A DNA stretch of 31,664 nucleotides from a virus. The DNA lies in IMG/VR virus record IMGVR_UViG_3300021438_000053, positions 1 through 31,664 of that record. One strand, written 5' to 3'. The notes beneath the pieces were generated by a model. The model saw only the letters and a list, made by a program, of their open reading frames with translations. It had not been told where the DNA came from and did not search any database. A program made the position numbers and the translations under genes. This document shows positions 4,568 through 9,264 of this stretch, piece after piece. The first letter of the stretch is position 1, and each line of letters begins with the position of its first letter.

Positions 4568-5071
4568 ATGAAGGAAATAAAAAGTAATAATACAGCAACT
4601 GGCGAGCAAGGCGCAGCATCCGCAACTGGCGAGCAAGGCGCAGCATCCGCAACTGGCGAGCAAGGCGCAGCATCCGCAACTGGTTACCAAGGCGCAGCAT
4701 CCGCAACTGGTTACCAAGGCGCAGCATCCGCAACTGGTTACCAAGGCACGGCATCCGCAACTGGATACCGAGGCGCGGCATCCGCAACTGGCGACCGAGG
4801 CGCGGCATCCGCAACTGGATACCAAGGCGCGGCATCCGCAACTGGATACCAAGGCGCGGCATCCGCAACTGGCATGGCATCTATTGCTGTCTCAACTGGG
4901 CAATATGGCTGCGCACAGGCCGCCGAAGGATGTGCAATCTGTCTTGTTTATCGGGGCAAAGACGGCAACATCTTGCATATACGCTCAAGCAAGGTCGGCG
5001 ATAACGGAATTAAGGCCAATCACTGGTATACCTTGGGAGCAGATGGCGAATTTATTGAGAATGGAATCTAG
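4568..5071 (+). CDS. Nonapeptide-repeat protein with a C-terminal DUF7666-like domain
   Basis: The 167-residue product starts MKEIKSNNT and then has ten tandem copies of a nine-residue unit ATGxxGAAS (xx = EQ, YQ, YR or DR), residues about 10-99. One degenerate unit (ATGMASIAV) and a globular tail follow: GCAQAAEGCAICLVYRGKDG, then IKANHWYTLGADGEF. The tail matches the domain I know from phage and actinobacterial repeat proteins (DUF7666). Short Gly/Ala/Ser repeats of this kind stack as a beta-solenoid. The ribosome-binding site GCGAGGGA lies just before the ATG at 4568. The gene is the whole content of a 599-bp segment bounded by 64-bp direct repeats, so it looks like an inserted cassette. 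The 27-bp DNA repeats are likely to vary in number. Confidence 0.7.
   Translation: MKEIKSNNTATGEQGAASATGEQGAASATGEQGAASATGYQGAASATGYQGAASATGYQGTASATGYRGAASATGDRGAASATGYQGAASATGYQGAASATGMASIAVSTGQYGCAQAAEGCAICLVYRGKDGNILHIRSSKVGDNGIKANHWYTLGADGEFIENGI
4595..4864 (+). repeat. Ten 27-bp tandem repeats inside the CDS
   Basis: The unit begins GCAACTGG and ends GGCGCAGCATCC; each copy encodes ATG, two variable residues, then GAAS. Copies 1-3 are identical, 4-5 are identical, and 9-10 are identical, which points to recent slippage or unequal exchange. A minus-strand reading of the same repeats is a shadow. Confidence 0.95.
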
Positions 5072-5133
5072 CCATGAACTGGGGGACAAAACATGCGCAA
5101 AAAATGCCATCGCCGCGCCCGTGAAATCAAAAT
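5070..5133 (+). repeat. Right copy of the 64-bp direct repeat
   Basis: It differs from 4471-4534 at two adjacent bases (GGGGAGC versus GGGGGAC). This copy leads into the complete downstream gene. The period between the copies is 599 bp. Confidence 0.9.
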
Positions 5134-5497
5134 TCCCATGACCCGCGACCTATGCGACCAGTTCGCGCAGGAGCTGCGCTTCGGCTTAATGGCAGCAAAA
5201 CTTGGGCATCTGGGGAAAACCAATTTTGACCGCATCGGTGCAGCGTTTAACGTGCTGTGGGCAGCGTTCTACCGCAGTCCGCCCAAAGACGGCAGCGTCC
5301 TGCCTGTGCTTGAGGGCGCGATGCGCGCCATGAATCAAGTTGCCGCACGTGGTGATGCGACAGGGAAATGGATTTTGAACACGCTCGAAATCGCCACTGT
5401 CGCCGCCGCGATTGAACGCGTCGAGAGTGCAATGCAGACACTCACCGTCAACGATTTATACCGCGCCCGATGCGATGTAATGGAGATGGCGCAATGA
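5093..5497 (+). CDS. Conserved phage accessory protein, mostly helical
   Basis: 134 residues: a basic head (MRKKCHRRAREIKIPM) followed by an all-helical body with FGLMAAKLGHLGKTNFDRIG, then FNVLWAAFY and LPVLEGAMRAMNQVAARGD. I recall this arrangement (basic RR..H/R..R head, then paired helices with an alternating RAM.QV motif) from uncharacterised proteins of phages of Betaproteobacteria. The ATG lies inside the right 64-bp repeat. Before the insertion the upstream gene would have overlapped it by about 33 bases, giving coupled translation; now the repeat-protein gene stands in front. It ends at CAATGA, overlapping the next start. Function unknown. Confidence 0.6.
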   Translation: MRKKCHRRAREIKIPMTRDLCDQFAQELRFGLMAAKLGHLGKTNFDRIGAAFNVLWAAFYRSPPKDGSVLPVLEGAMRAMNQVAARGDATGKWILNTLEIATVAAAIERVESAMQTLTVNDLYRARCDVMEMAQ

Positions 5498-5760
5498 CCG
5501 AAATCACCCTGTTCGGCAGCACCTTTGTGCTGGTCTTTGCCCTAGGCCTGCAATCACTAAATGTCAACAACCGACATTTTATCGCGGCGGCGTTTACTAG
5601 CTTTTTCATTGGCGGCGGGCAATTGGTCTTATTCAAACTCGCCCCGAACGCCAGCACCAGCGAGTGCGCGGCGTTTTTGCTCGGTGGGCCATTCGGCATA
5701 ACGGCGAGCATGTGGGCGTACCCACGGTTGGTGCGGATTTTGAAACGAGGGGAAAAATGA
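5494..5760 (+). CDS. Small inner-membrane protein, three predicted helices
   Basis: 88 residues with three hydrophobic segments: about 7-22 (FGSTFVLVFALGLQ), 31-52 (FIAAAFTSFFIGGGQLVLFK) and 63-78 (AAFLLGGPFGITASMW). A basic end follows (RLVRILKRGEK). The pattern (GLQ.LNVN.....AA..TS..IG..Q..L, then LLGGP.GI..SM) is one I recall from phage accessory operons next to methyltransferase genes. Start overlaps the previous stop (ATGA); stop overlaps the methyltransferase start (AAATGA). Exclusion of other phages or anchoring of a complex are possible roles, but nothing in the sequence decides. Confidence 0.6.
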   Translation: MTEITLFGSTFVLVFALGLQSLNVNNRHFIAAAFTSFFIGGGQLVLFKLAPNASTSECAAFLLGGPFGITASMWAYPRLVRILKRGEK

Positions 5761-6509
5761 ATGAGCTGGATATTCAGCGCAGCGATGATTCAGGCTTACG
5801 AGAACTCGCATTGTTCGCAGGCGCGGGCGGAGGAATCCTTGGGGGGACATTGCTCGGCTGGCGAACCGTATGCGCAGTTGAACGTGATGGCTACGCCGCA
5901 CAAGTTTTGGCACAACGACAAAACGATGGAATTCTCTCGCCTTTCCCAATTTGGTCTGACGTGTGCAATTTTGACGGAAGGCCATGGAGAGGAATTGTTG
6001 ATGTCATTTCGGGCGGCTTTCCCTGCCAGGACATTAGTGTCGCAGGTAAAGGAGCTGGAATTACAGGGGCGCGCAGCGGACTCTGGAAAGAAATGGCAAG
6101 GATTATTGGCGAAGTTCGACCCCGTTACGTATTCGTGGAAAACAGCCCAAGGCTCACTTCTCGCGGACTTGGAACAGTCCTTGGAGACTTGGCCTCGCTC
6201 AGGTTCGATGCGGAATGGGGAGTGTTATCAGCAGCCGATGTTGGCGCGCCGCATCTCAGAGAGCGAATCTGGATTCTTGCCAAACAACGAGACATTTTTT
6301 CACACTCCGAACACCACGGGGATGGATGGCGGAAGCAACAGCAGGAAGGCGTTGAAAAAAAGAACGTTACAATTCCCAACCCCAACCGCACACAATGCCA
6401 AAGAACACAACAGCCCGAGCGAATCCACCAGGAATGCTCCGACATTGGCAACTCATGCTGGTGGAATTCTGAACCCGATGTGGGTAGAAGGTTTAATGGG
6501 GTGGCCTAA
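5757..6509 (+). CDS. dcm: DNA (cytosine-5) methyltransferase, truncated: motifs I-VIII only
   Basis: The 250-residue product has, in order: motif I, the SAM-binding loop ELALFAGAGGGILGG (about 16-30); motif IV with the catalytic cysteine in ISGGFPCQDIS (Cys90); motif VI as ENS (128-130, usually ENV); and motif VIII GAPHLRERIWILA (163-175). It then runs into the variable target-recognition region and stops at FNGVA. The missing end (SRVDRLKAIGNGQVP, motifs IX-X) is encoded 454 bp downstream, beyond an HNH-gene insertion. Joining GTGGCC at 6501-6506 to TCTAGG at 6961 restores one frame exactly. Motif X completes the SAM pocket, so the fragment alone is probably inactive unless the two parts assemble, as in natural two-subunit enzymes such as M.AquI. 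The start overlaps the upstream stop. It may protect phage DNA from restriction. Confidence 0.85.
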   Translation: MNELDIQRSDDSGLRELALFAGAGGGILGGTLLGWRTVCAVERDGYAAQVLAQRQNDGILSPFPIWSDVCNFDGRPWRGIVDVISGGFPCQDISVAGKGAGITGARSGLWKEMARIIGEVRPRYVFVENSPRLTSRGLGTVLGDLASLRFDAEWGVLSAADVGAPHLRERIWILAKQRDIFSHSEHHGDGWRKQQQEGVEKKNVTIPNPNRTQCQRTQQPERIHQECSDIGNSCWWNSEPDVGRRFNGVA

Positions 6510-6528
6510 AGATTGGACTTGCTTGAAT

Positions 6529-6566
6529 CCCATTAGTCATGTATGGTATCTGCCATGGCTAATGGG
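6529..6566 (+). promoter_or_regulatory. Hairpin covering the HNH ribosome-binding site
   Basis: CCCATTAG (6529-6536) pairs perfectly with CTAATGGG (6559-6566), and inside it CATG (6538-6541) pairs with CATG (6554-6557). The GGG at the end of the 3' arm is part of the GGGAGGA ribosome-binding site (6564-6570) of the HNH gene. The folded RNA should limit its translation. Similar sequestering hairpins are known for T4 homing nucleases. Confidence 0.7.
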
Positions 6567-6574
6567 AGGAACAA

Positions 6575-6946
6575 ATGATAAAGAAACAAGAGCAAGAGAA
6601 GCAATGCGAATATTGCGGATCGGTCATGTTGCGGAAGAGGTATCAGGGTCGATTGGAAGACTTGTCAGCATTCCAGAGGCGGCGATTTTGCTCTCTGAGT
6701 TGTGCGAACATGCGAACCGACCTAACGAAGCACGGATATTCATGGCGTGCGAGGAAGCACTTGAAGAAGAAATGCGAGGCGTGCGGATACAGCAGGGCAT
6801 TGCAAGCACATCATCAGGATCAAAACATCAAGAACAACGAGAAGGAGAACATTCAGACGCTCTGCAAGCACTGTCACGACTTCTGGCATACTACGGCCAA
6901 GAGGCTTGGAAAGATGGTAGCTGGGAGAATGGCATCCCTCGTGTAG
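6575..6946 (+). CDS. HNH endonuclease, homing type
   Basis: 123 residues. The N-terminal half has a zinc site CEYC (11-14) with CSLSC (39-43). The C-terminal half is an HNH core: CEAC (67-70), ALQAHHQDQN (His79/His80), ENIQTLCKHCHDFWH (Asn92, Cys97, Cys100, His101). It would cut intron- or insertion-less target DNA and promote spread of the element. The start has GGGAGGA four bases upstream, partly hidden in a hairpin. It sits within the methyltransferase gene and is the only gene of the 454-bp insertion. The enzyme is much shorter than IscB-type proteins and has no RuvC part. Nuclease family assignment is firm; homing behaviour is inferred from its position. Confidence 0.85.
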   Translation: MIKKQEQEKQCEYCGSVMLRKRYQGRLEDLSAFQRRRFCSLSCANMRTDLTKHGYSWRARKHLKKKCEACGYSRALQAHHQDQNIKNNEKENIQTLCKHCHDFWHTTAKRLGKMVAGRMASLV

Positions 6947-6952
6947 CAACCA

Positions 6953-7065
6953 GGGTGGCCTCTAGGGTGGACAGACTTAAAGCCATTGGAAACGGACAAG
7001 TTCCTCTCGTGGCAGCAACTGCATTCAAATTATTGCTCAGAAGGATAAAGCAAAATGAACATTAA
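6953..7065 (+). pseudogene. Detached C-terminal end of the cytosine methyltransferase
   Basis: The frame GVASRVDRLKAIGNGQVPLV, then AATAFKLLLRR, is the classical motif IX-X region of a C5 methyltransferase. It is separated from its N-terminal part by the 454-bp HNH insertion and is in a different frame (shift of one). There is no good start codon with a ribosome-binding site. Expression would need splicing, a frameshift, or an unrecognised start such as GTG at 6943. The stop overlaps the next gene. Confidence 0.8.
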
Positions 7066-7270
7066 CGACGACCCACTCGCAGTATGGGGCGAAGGCGCAC
7101 TCACTGCGGTACGCGCAATGTCACGCAAGGAGCTGGAAGTTCGGTTGCTAGATGCTTGGGAAGCCCTCGAACGGCTCGAAGAATCTGTGGATATGGCAGA
7201 CACAGAATTAACTGAAATGCGCACCAGAATGGTTCTGGTGAGCGAATGCGCGAAGCCCAGCTCCAACTAG
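7055..7270 (+). CDS. Small acidic helical phage protein
   Basis: 71 residues: MNINDDPLAVWGEGALTAVR, then MSRKELEVRLLDAWEALERL and a coiled-coil-like ESVDMADTELTEMRTRM. The opening (DPLAVWGEGALTAVRAM) is one I recall in small uncharacterised phage ORFs. AAGGATAAAG precedes the ATG, which overlaps the methyltransferase stop. Its last ~8 codons overlap the integrase remnant in another frame. The C terminus may therefore be chimeric, made when a recombination event joined this gene to the end of an integrase gene. Confidence 0.6.
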   Translation: MNINDDPLAVWGEGALTAVRAMSRKELEVRLLDAWEALERLEESVDMADTELTEMRTRMVLVSECAKPSSN

Positions 7271-7344
7271 GCCACACAGGCATGGCGATGACGGAACACT
7301 ACGTCCGCGCCCGACAAGGTCAAAAGACCACCCCAACGCGGTGA
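7246..7344 (+). pseudogene. int: 3' remnant of a tyrosine-recombinase integrase
   Basis: This frame reads REAQLQLGHTGMAMTEHYV, then RARQGQKTTPTR and stop. LGHT...MTEHYV is box II of tyrosine recombinases, with the conserved LGH and the catalytic tyrosine in HYV. The charged tail ending in TPTR is a common integrase C terminus. The same frame is closed by a stop at 7213-7215, so only about 33 codons remain and the Arg-Lys-His-Arg catalytic core is absent. It lies directly upstream of the probable attP, which is the normal place for an integrase 3' end. Confidence 0.75.
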
Positions 7345-7410
7345 GAATTTTACGAATTGCGGACTGAAATCAGAATTGCGGACTGAGACAAACACACAAA
7401 CGCCCCGCTA

Positions 7411-7419
7411 TGCTAGAAT
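7411..7419 (+). promoter_or_regulatory. Extended -10 promoter of a tRNA gene
   Basis: TGCTAGAAT (TG-N-TAGAAT) lies 10 bases before the first base of the tRNA-Ser 5' half. This is the style of tRNA promoters in Betaproteobacteria. The -35 region is not clear. Its presence means that the phage carries host-like sequence upstream of the tRNA as well. Confidence 0.5.
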
Positions 7420-7429
7420 CCACGCCCTC

Positions 7430-7468
7430 GGAGAGGTGGCAGAGTGGTCGAATGTACTTGACTCGAAA
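7430..7468 (+). pseudogene. 5' half of tRNA-Ser(CGA), probable att core
   Basis: Sequence matches tRNA-Ser from the first base: acceptor strand GGAGAGG, TG, the D arm GGCAGAGTGGTCGAA, anticodon stem strand CTTGA and the loop CTCGAAA with anticodon CGA (7464-7466). Directly after the loop the match ends: CCTCC stands where TCAAG is needed. No variable arm, T arm or 3' acceptor strand follows. It is therefore not a working tRNA gene in this form. Confidence 0.8.
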
Positions 7469-7643
7469 CCTCCCCCGCCTTTGGCTTGCTCAAGCCGCCC
7501 AGTTCAAAATTCCAGTCCGCAAAATGAAAAAAACGCACCACGTCCAGATGCGGGTCTCGCTGCATTTTGCGGACTGGAACGCTTGCCGTTCGTCCTGAAA
7601 AATCTACCGTTCGTCGGCTAGTTGAAAAAAGTTTAAAAATCGC

Positions 7644-7671
7644 TTTACTTTAGGCGCAACGCGCCTATAAT
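7644..7671 (+). promoter_or_regulatory. Promoter with a perfect 17-bp palindromic operator
   Basis: TTTACT (7644-7649) and a perfect TATAAT (7666-7671) are 16 bases apart. The spacer is almost filled by TAGGCGCAACGCGCCTA (7651-7667), two perfect 7-bp arms around AAC, which runs into the -10 box. A dimeric repressor bound there would block the promoter. The regulator is not identified; it is unlike the 14-bp CI/Cro operators. It serves the genes at 7730-8587. Confidence 0.75.
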
Positions 7672-7729
7672 AAAAACCGTCGGCACAACGCAGATACCGC
7701 GCCTCGGGAACAGGGGCTGGAGAAATAAA

Positions 7730-7969
7730 ATGAAAAACCAAAACTTCAACTTCGTAGCAGCGGAACTTGTAAAAAGTGCTCCAACTCAAAAAGCGGTAGA
7801 CTTTGCGAACAAAGTCATCGGTCAAATCGAAGCTCGCGGAGACGATTGGATCGAAGCCAATATTGAGGAACTCGGCTTAAAATTCTTCCGCATAGACTGC
7901 GACACCGTTGCACCAGTTTCTGATAATAGAATTTTCTGGATAACAAAATTTCAGGTTGCTCTTTATTAA
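7730..7969 (+). CDS. 79-residue protein of unknown function, first gene behind the palindrome promoter
   Basis: Begins MKNQNFNFVAAELVKSAPTQ, is mainly helical to about residue 50 (KAVDFANKVIGQIEARGDDW, IEANIEELGLKF), then ends in strand-like FRIDCDTVAP and RIFWITKFQVALY. GGAGA lies seven bases before the ATG. No cysteine cluster, signal or membrane segment. It is AT-richer than the following two genes. The tightly controlled promoter suggests a product that is harmful or needed only briefly. I do not recognise a family. Confidence 0.65.
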   Translation: MKNQNFNFVAAELVKSAPTQKAVDFANKVIGQIEARGDDWIEANIEELGLKFFRIDCDTVAPVSDNRIFWITKFQVALY

Positions 7970-7977
7970 AAAATAAC

Positions 7978-7996
7978 GCCTGGTCGCAAACCAGGC
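7978..7996. terminator. Intergenic hairpin, leftward terminator-like
   Basis: GCCTGGT and ACCAGGC form a perfect 7-bp stem with a 5-base loop. On the minus strand it is followed by GTTATTTTTTT, a weak terminator tail. On the plus strand there is no T run, so rightward transcripts should pass. It could shield the end of the 7730 gene's message. Confidence 0.45.
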
Positions 7997-8013
7997 ACTT
8001 CTAGGAGATCGCC

Positions 8014-8367
8014 ATGTCAATTCAATCACGCATCAAGCAGGAAAAAGCCTGCTCCGTCATTCAACTGACGGAGGTCGAGAAAGACCTCTACACAGGCTGT
8101 GGCTGGAAGCTAGCAAGATTTGAAAACGGCGCGCTCGTCGCGCTGTTCGACCCGCTCGACACGGTCGAGTATCGAGAAGACATGCAAGGGATGGCGGATG
8201 AGGCCTTACAAAATGCCACGGCGTGGCTGGCGAATGCCGAAGGCGAGGTGTGGCTGGTGATGTGTTCGTGCTACGAATTGTGTGAGCCGCGCCGCATCAC
8301 GCTCACCGATGTGGGAGCGTTGGCGAAGCTGGCGCGAGCGATTGGGGAGGCAGTGCGCGATGTCTAA
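8014..8367 (+). CDS. 117-residue cytoplasmic protein of unknown function
   Basis: Start is well supported by TAGGAGA eight bases upstream. The sequence opens MSIQSRIKQEKACSVIQLTE and has strand-rich middle parts (GCGWKLARFENGALVALFDP). An acidic helix EDMQGMADEALQNATAWLAN and VWLVMCSCYELCEPR follow, then a helical end. Five cysteines are present, including CSC and LCEP, but not in a clear metal-binding pattern. Its stop overlaps the ATG of the helix-turn-helix gene, so the two form one unit. No family recognised. Confidence 0.65.
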   Translation: MSIQSRIKQEKACSVIQLTEVEKDLYTGCGWKLARFENGALVALFDPLDTVEYREDMQGMADEALQNATAWLANAEGEVWLVMCSCYELCEPRRITLTDVGALAKLARAIGEAVRDV

Positions 8368-8587
8368 TCATCCAAACCGAGGGCGCGGTTCGGCGGAGCG
8401 CAACCCCACGCCGCAAGAAGTGGCAGAGCTGCGCAAGGCGCACGGTCTAACACAGACCGAAGCCGCTGCGCGCTGGATGACCAGCATCAACGCCGTGAAG
8501 TGCTGGGAGGCGGAGCAAGGAACTCAGAACCATCGCCGTGTCCACCCGTTGATGTGGTGGGCGATGCAGCGAATTTTAAGGGAGTGA
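8360..8587 (+). CDS. Small helix-turn-helix regulator
   Basis: 75 residues. After a basic head (MSNHPNRGRGSAERNPTP) comes a compact helix-turn-helix: QEVAELRKAHGLTQTEAAAR, WMTSINAVKCWEAEQ, and MHPLMWW-like HPLMWWAMQRIL. The GLTQTEAA and W..WE pattern is typical of small XRE-type phage proteins. The start ATG (8360) overlaps the upstream gene's end; GGAGG is eight bases or so before it. It may control the palindrome promoter of its own operon at 7644, a guess from position. It ends 12 bases inside the 3' end of the spanin gene on the other strand, so the early-type rightward and the late leftward transcripts collide here. Confidence 0.7.
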   Translation: MSNHPNRGRGSAERNPTPQEVAELRKAHGLTQTEAAARWMTSINAVKCWEAEQGTQNHRRVHPLMWWAMQRILRE

Positions 8588-9043
8588 GCGATTCAGCCGC
8601 GCTGCGTCTATGTTCAGTTGGTCGGCCTCACCGAAGAGGTCGCCAGCGCGTCCTTGAAGTCTTGCAAAGCTCGCGTCCACTCGCTCTGAAAGTAGCCTGC
8701 TGGCTTGGTCGCTATCGGCGGTGGTGACACCTCTGGCGGGCAGGTTGCAGAGGGTGGGGATGTGGAGTTGCAGGCTGCGCAGGTCAGCAGCAAGATGATT
8801 AACGGTGGCTTGGTCATGGTCGTGGATGTCCTGTGCGAGTTGGATGGTGTGGGCGCGACGCGCTTGGTCGGCGAGGCGATCGTTTTGCTCGGCGATGACG
8901 GCTTGCGCAGCACGGGCGCGAGCCGCGTCCCATTGGGCTTGGCAGCGGTCGTAGCCGAAATTGTGGGCTTGCCACAGGGCGGCGAGAAAGGCTGCCGCAC
9001 CCAGTAGATAGGGGGCGGCGCGCAGCAAAATCAGTGGATTCAT
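8576..9043 (-). CDS. Rz-like inner-membrane spanin (i-spanin)
   Basis: 155 residues with an N-terminal membrane anchor (about 5-24, ILLRAAPYLLGAAAFLAALW) and a long periplasmic helical part (AQWDAARARAAQAVIAEQND, then QLAQDIHDHDQATVNHLAAD). This is the standard i-spanin layout. It works with the outer-membrane lipoprotein Rz1, whose gene lies inside it in another frame, to fuse inner and outer membranes at the last step of lysis. The ATG overlaps the holin-like gene stop (ATGA). It is the last gene of the late operon. Confidence 0.8.
   Translation of the reverse strand: MNPLILLRAAPYLLGAAAFLAALWQAHNFGYDRCQAQWDAARARAAQAVIAEQNDRLADQARRAHTIQLAQDIHDHDQATVNHLAADLRSLQLHIPTLCNLPARGVTTADSDQASRLLSERVDASFARLQGRAGDLFGEADQLNIDAARLNRSLP
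8614..8817 (-). CDS. Rz1-like outer-membrane lipoprotein (o-spanin), nested in Rz
   Basis: 67 residues, wholly inside the Rz-like gene in a shifted frame, as in lambda. It has a short lipoprotein signal (MTKPPLIILLLTCAAC, lipidated Cys at 16 or 13) and then a proline-rich mature part (SPPSATCPPEVSPPPIATKP) typical of Rz1. The same frame is open further upstream, but the internal ATG at 8817 gives a proper signal peptide. It should sit in the outer membrane and bind the i-spanin C terminus. Confidence 0.8.
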   Translation of the reverse strand: MTKPPLIILLLTCAACNSTSPPSATCPPEVSPPPIATKPAGYFQSEWTRALQDFKDALATSSVRPTN

Positions 9044-9264
9044 TTTGGCTCTGTCCCTTCTTTGAGTTTGAGCGCAGCCCCCAGGCTGACGAACATCGCG
9101 CCCACGCCGATGCCGAATTGCTGCAAGTCAAATGGCTGGGCGTGCACCACCACGCTATACACGCACAGGCCTAGACCGACGGCGAATGACACCACCGCCA
9201 GCACTCGCGCCACGTCGTGGGTCTCGTTGTCGATGCCCGTGAGGATGTGGGTCAGCCAACGCAT
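9040..9264 (-). CDS. Holin-like small membrane protein
   Basis: 74 residues with two transmembrane segments, about 20-40 (VLAVVSFAVGLGLCVYSVVV) and 50-65 (FGIGVGAMFVSLGAAL), and a charged tail KLKEGTEPK. Length, topology and position just before Rz match small phage holins, which pierce the inner membrane to time lysis. GGGGAGCAGGT precedes the ATG. The stop overlaps the Rz-like start. An alternative is a holin accessory (antiholin) role shared with the membrane protein at 9689. Confidence 0.7.
   Translation of the reverse strand: MRWLTHILTGIDNETHDVARVLAVVSFAVGLGLCVYSVVVHAQPFDLQQFGIGVGAMFVSLGAALKLKEGTEPK

Larger units (their letters stand above)
6508..6961 (+). mobile_element. 454-bp HNH homing-type insertion in the methyltransferase gene
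   Basis: The 9-mer GGGTGGCCT occurs at 6499-6507 and again at 6953-6961. Removing one copy with the 454 bp between them restores the methyltransferase reading frame. The insert consists of a strong hairpin and one HNH nuclease gene. The ~33 bases after the left 9-mer also resemble the ~33 after the right one (roughly two thirds identical), as if the element arrived with flanking methyltransferase sequence from another phage. At 454 bp with a 372-base gene, only ~80 bases remain, which is too few for an ordinary group I intron. Confidence 0.65.
5761..7065 (+). other. Long second reading frame through the methyltransferase and HNH region
   Basis: This frame stays open for 434 codons. Over the methyltransferase it reads LLMSFRAAFPARTLVSQVKE, KWQGLLAKFDPVTYSWKTAQ, LETWPRSGSMRNGECYQ, FPTPTAHNAKEHNSPSE and LNPMWVEGLMGWPKDWT. 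I recall this pattern from many phage 'hypothetical proteins' found with Dcm genes. It corresponds base for base to the methyltransferase motifs: FPARTLVSQ lies over FPCQDISVAG, and ARRISESESGF over GAPHLRERIW. Across the HNH insertion it is featureless, and it ends in the true methyltransferase C terminus. It may be a genuine overlapping gene or only the shadow of a conserved frame. No start with a ribosome-binding site was found. Confidence 0.35.
7354..7615 (+). other. Probable attP with integrase arm sites
   Basis: TTGCGGACTG occurs four times: 7357-7366 and 7376-7385 as direct repeats (GAATTGCGGACTGA, 19 bp apart), inverted at 7513-7522, and direct at 7567-7576. The last two belong to a perfect 17-bp inverted repeat (7510-7526 and 7563-7579). 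Between the pairs lies the 5' half of a tRNA-Ser gene. A second direct repeat, CCGTTCGTC, occurs at 7586-7594 and 7607-7615. Arm sites on both sides of a tRNA-derived core, next to an integrase end, is the layout of a phage attachment site. There is no protein-coding gene in 7345-7729. Confidence 0.6.

Noticed and set aside
4302-4880. Minus-strand repeat ORFs rich in RMPRLG or SCGCRA
   Set aside because: These are antisense readings of the 27-bp repeats of the plus-strand gene.
6508-6961. Inserted HNH segment as an intein
   Set aside because: Stop codons at both borders and a different frame exclude protein splicing.
7430-7530. A complete tRNA-Ser gene, or one with an intron
   Set aside because: The anticodon stem cannot close and no variable arm, T arm or 3' acceptor strand follows within the next several hundred bases.
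7376-7621. ORFs across the attachment region
   Set aside because: They cover the tRNA half and the arm repeats, and have no start signals.
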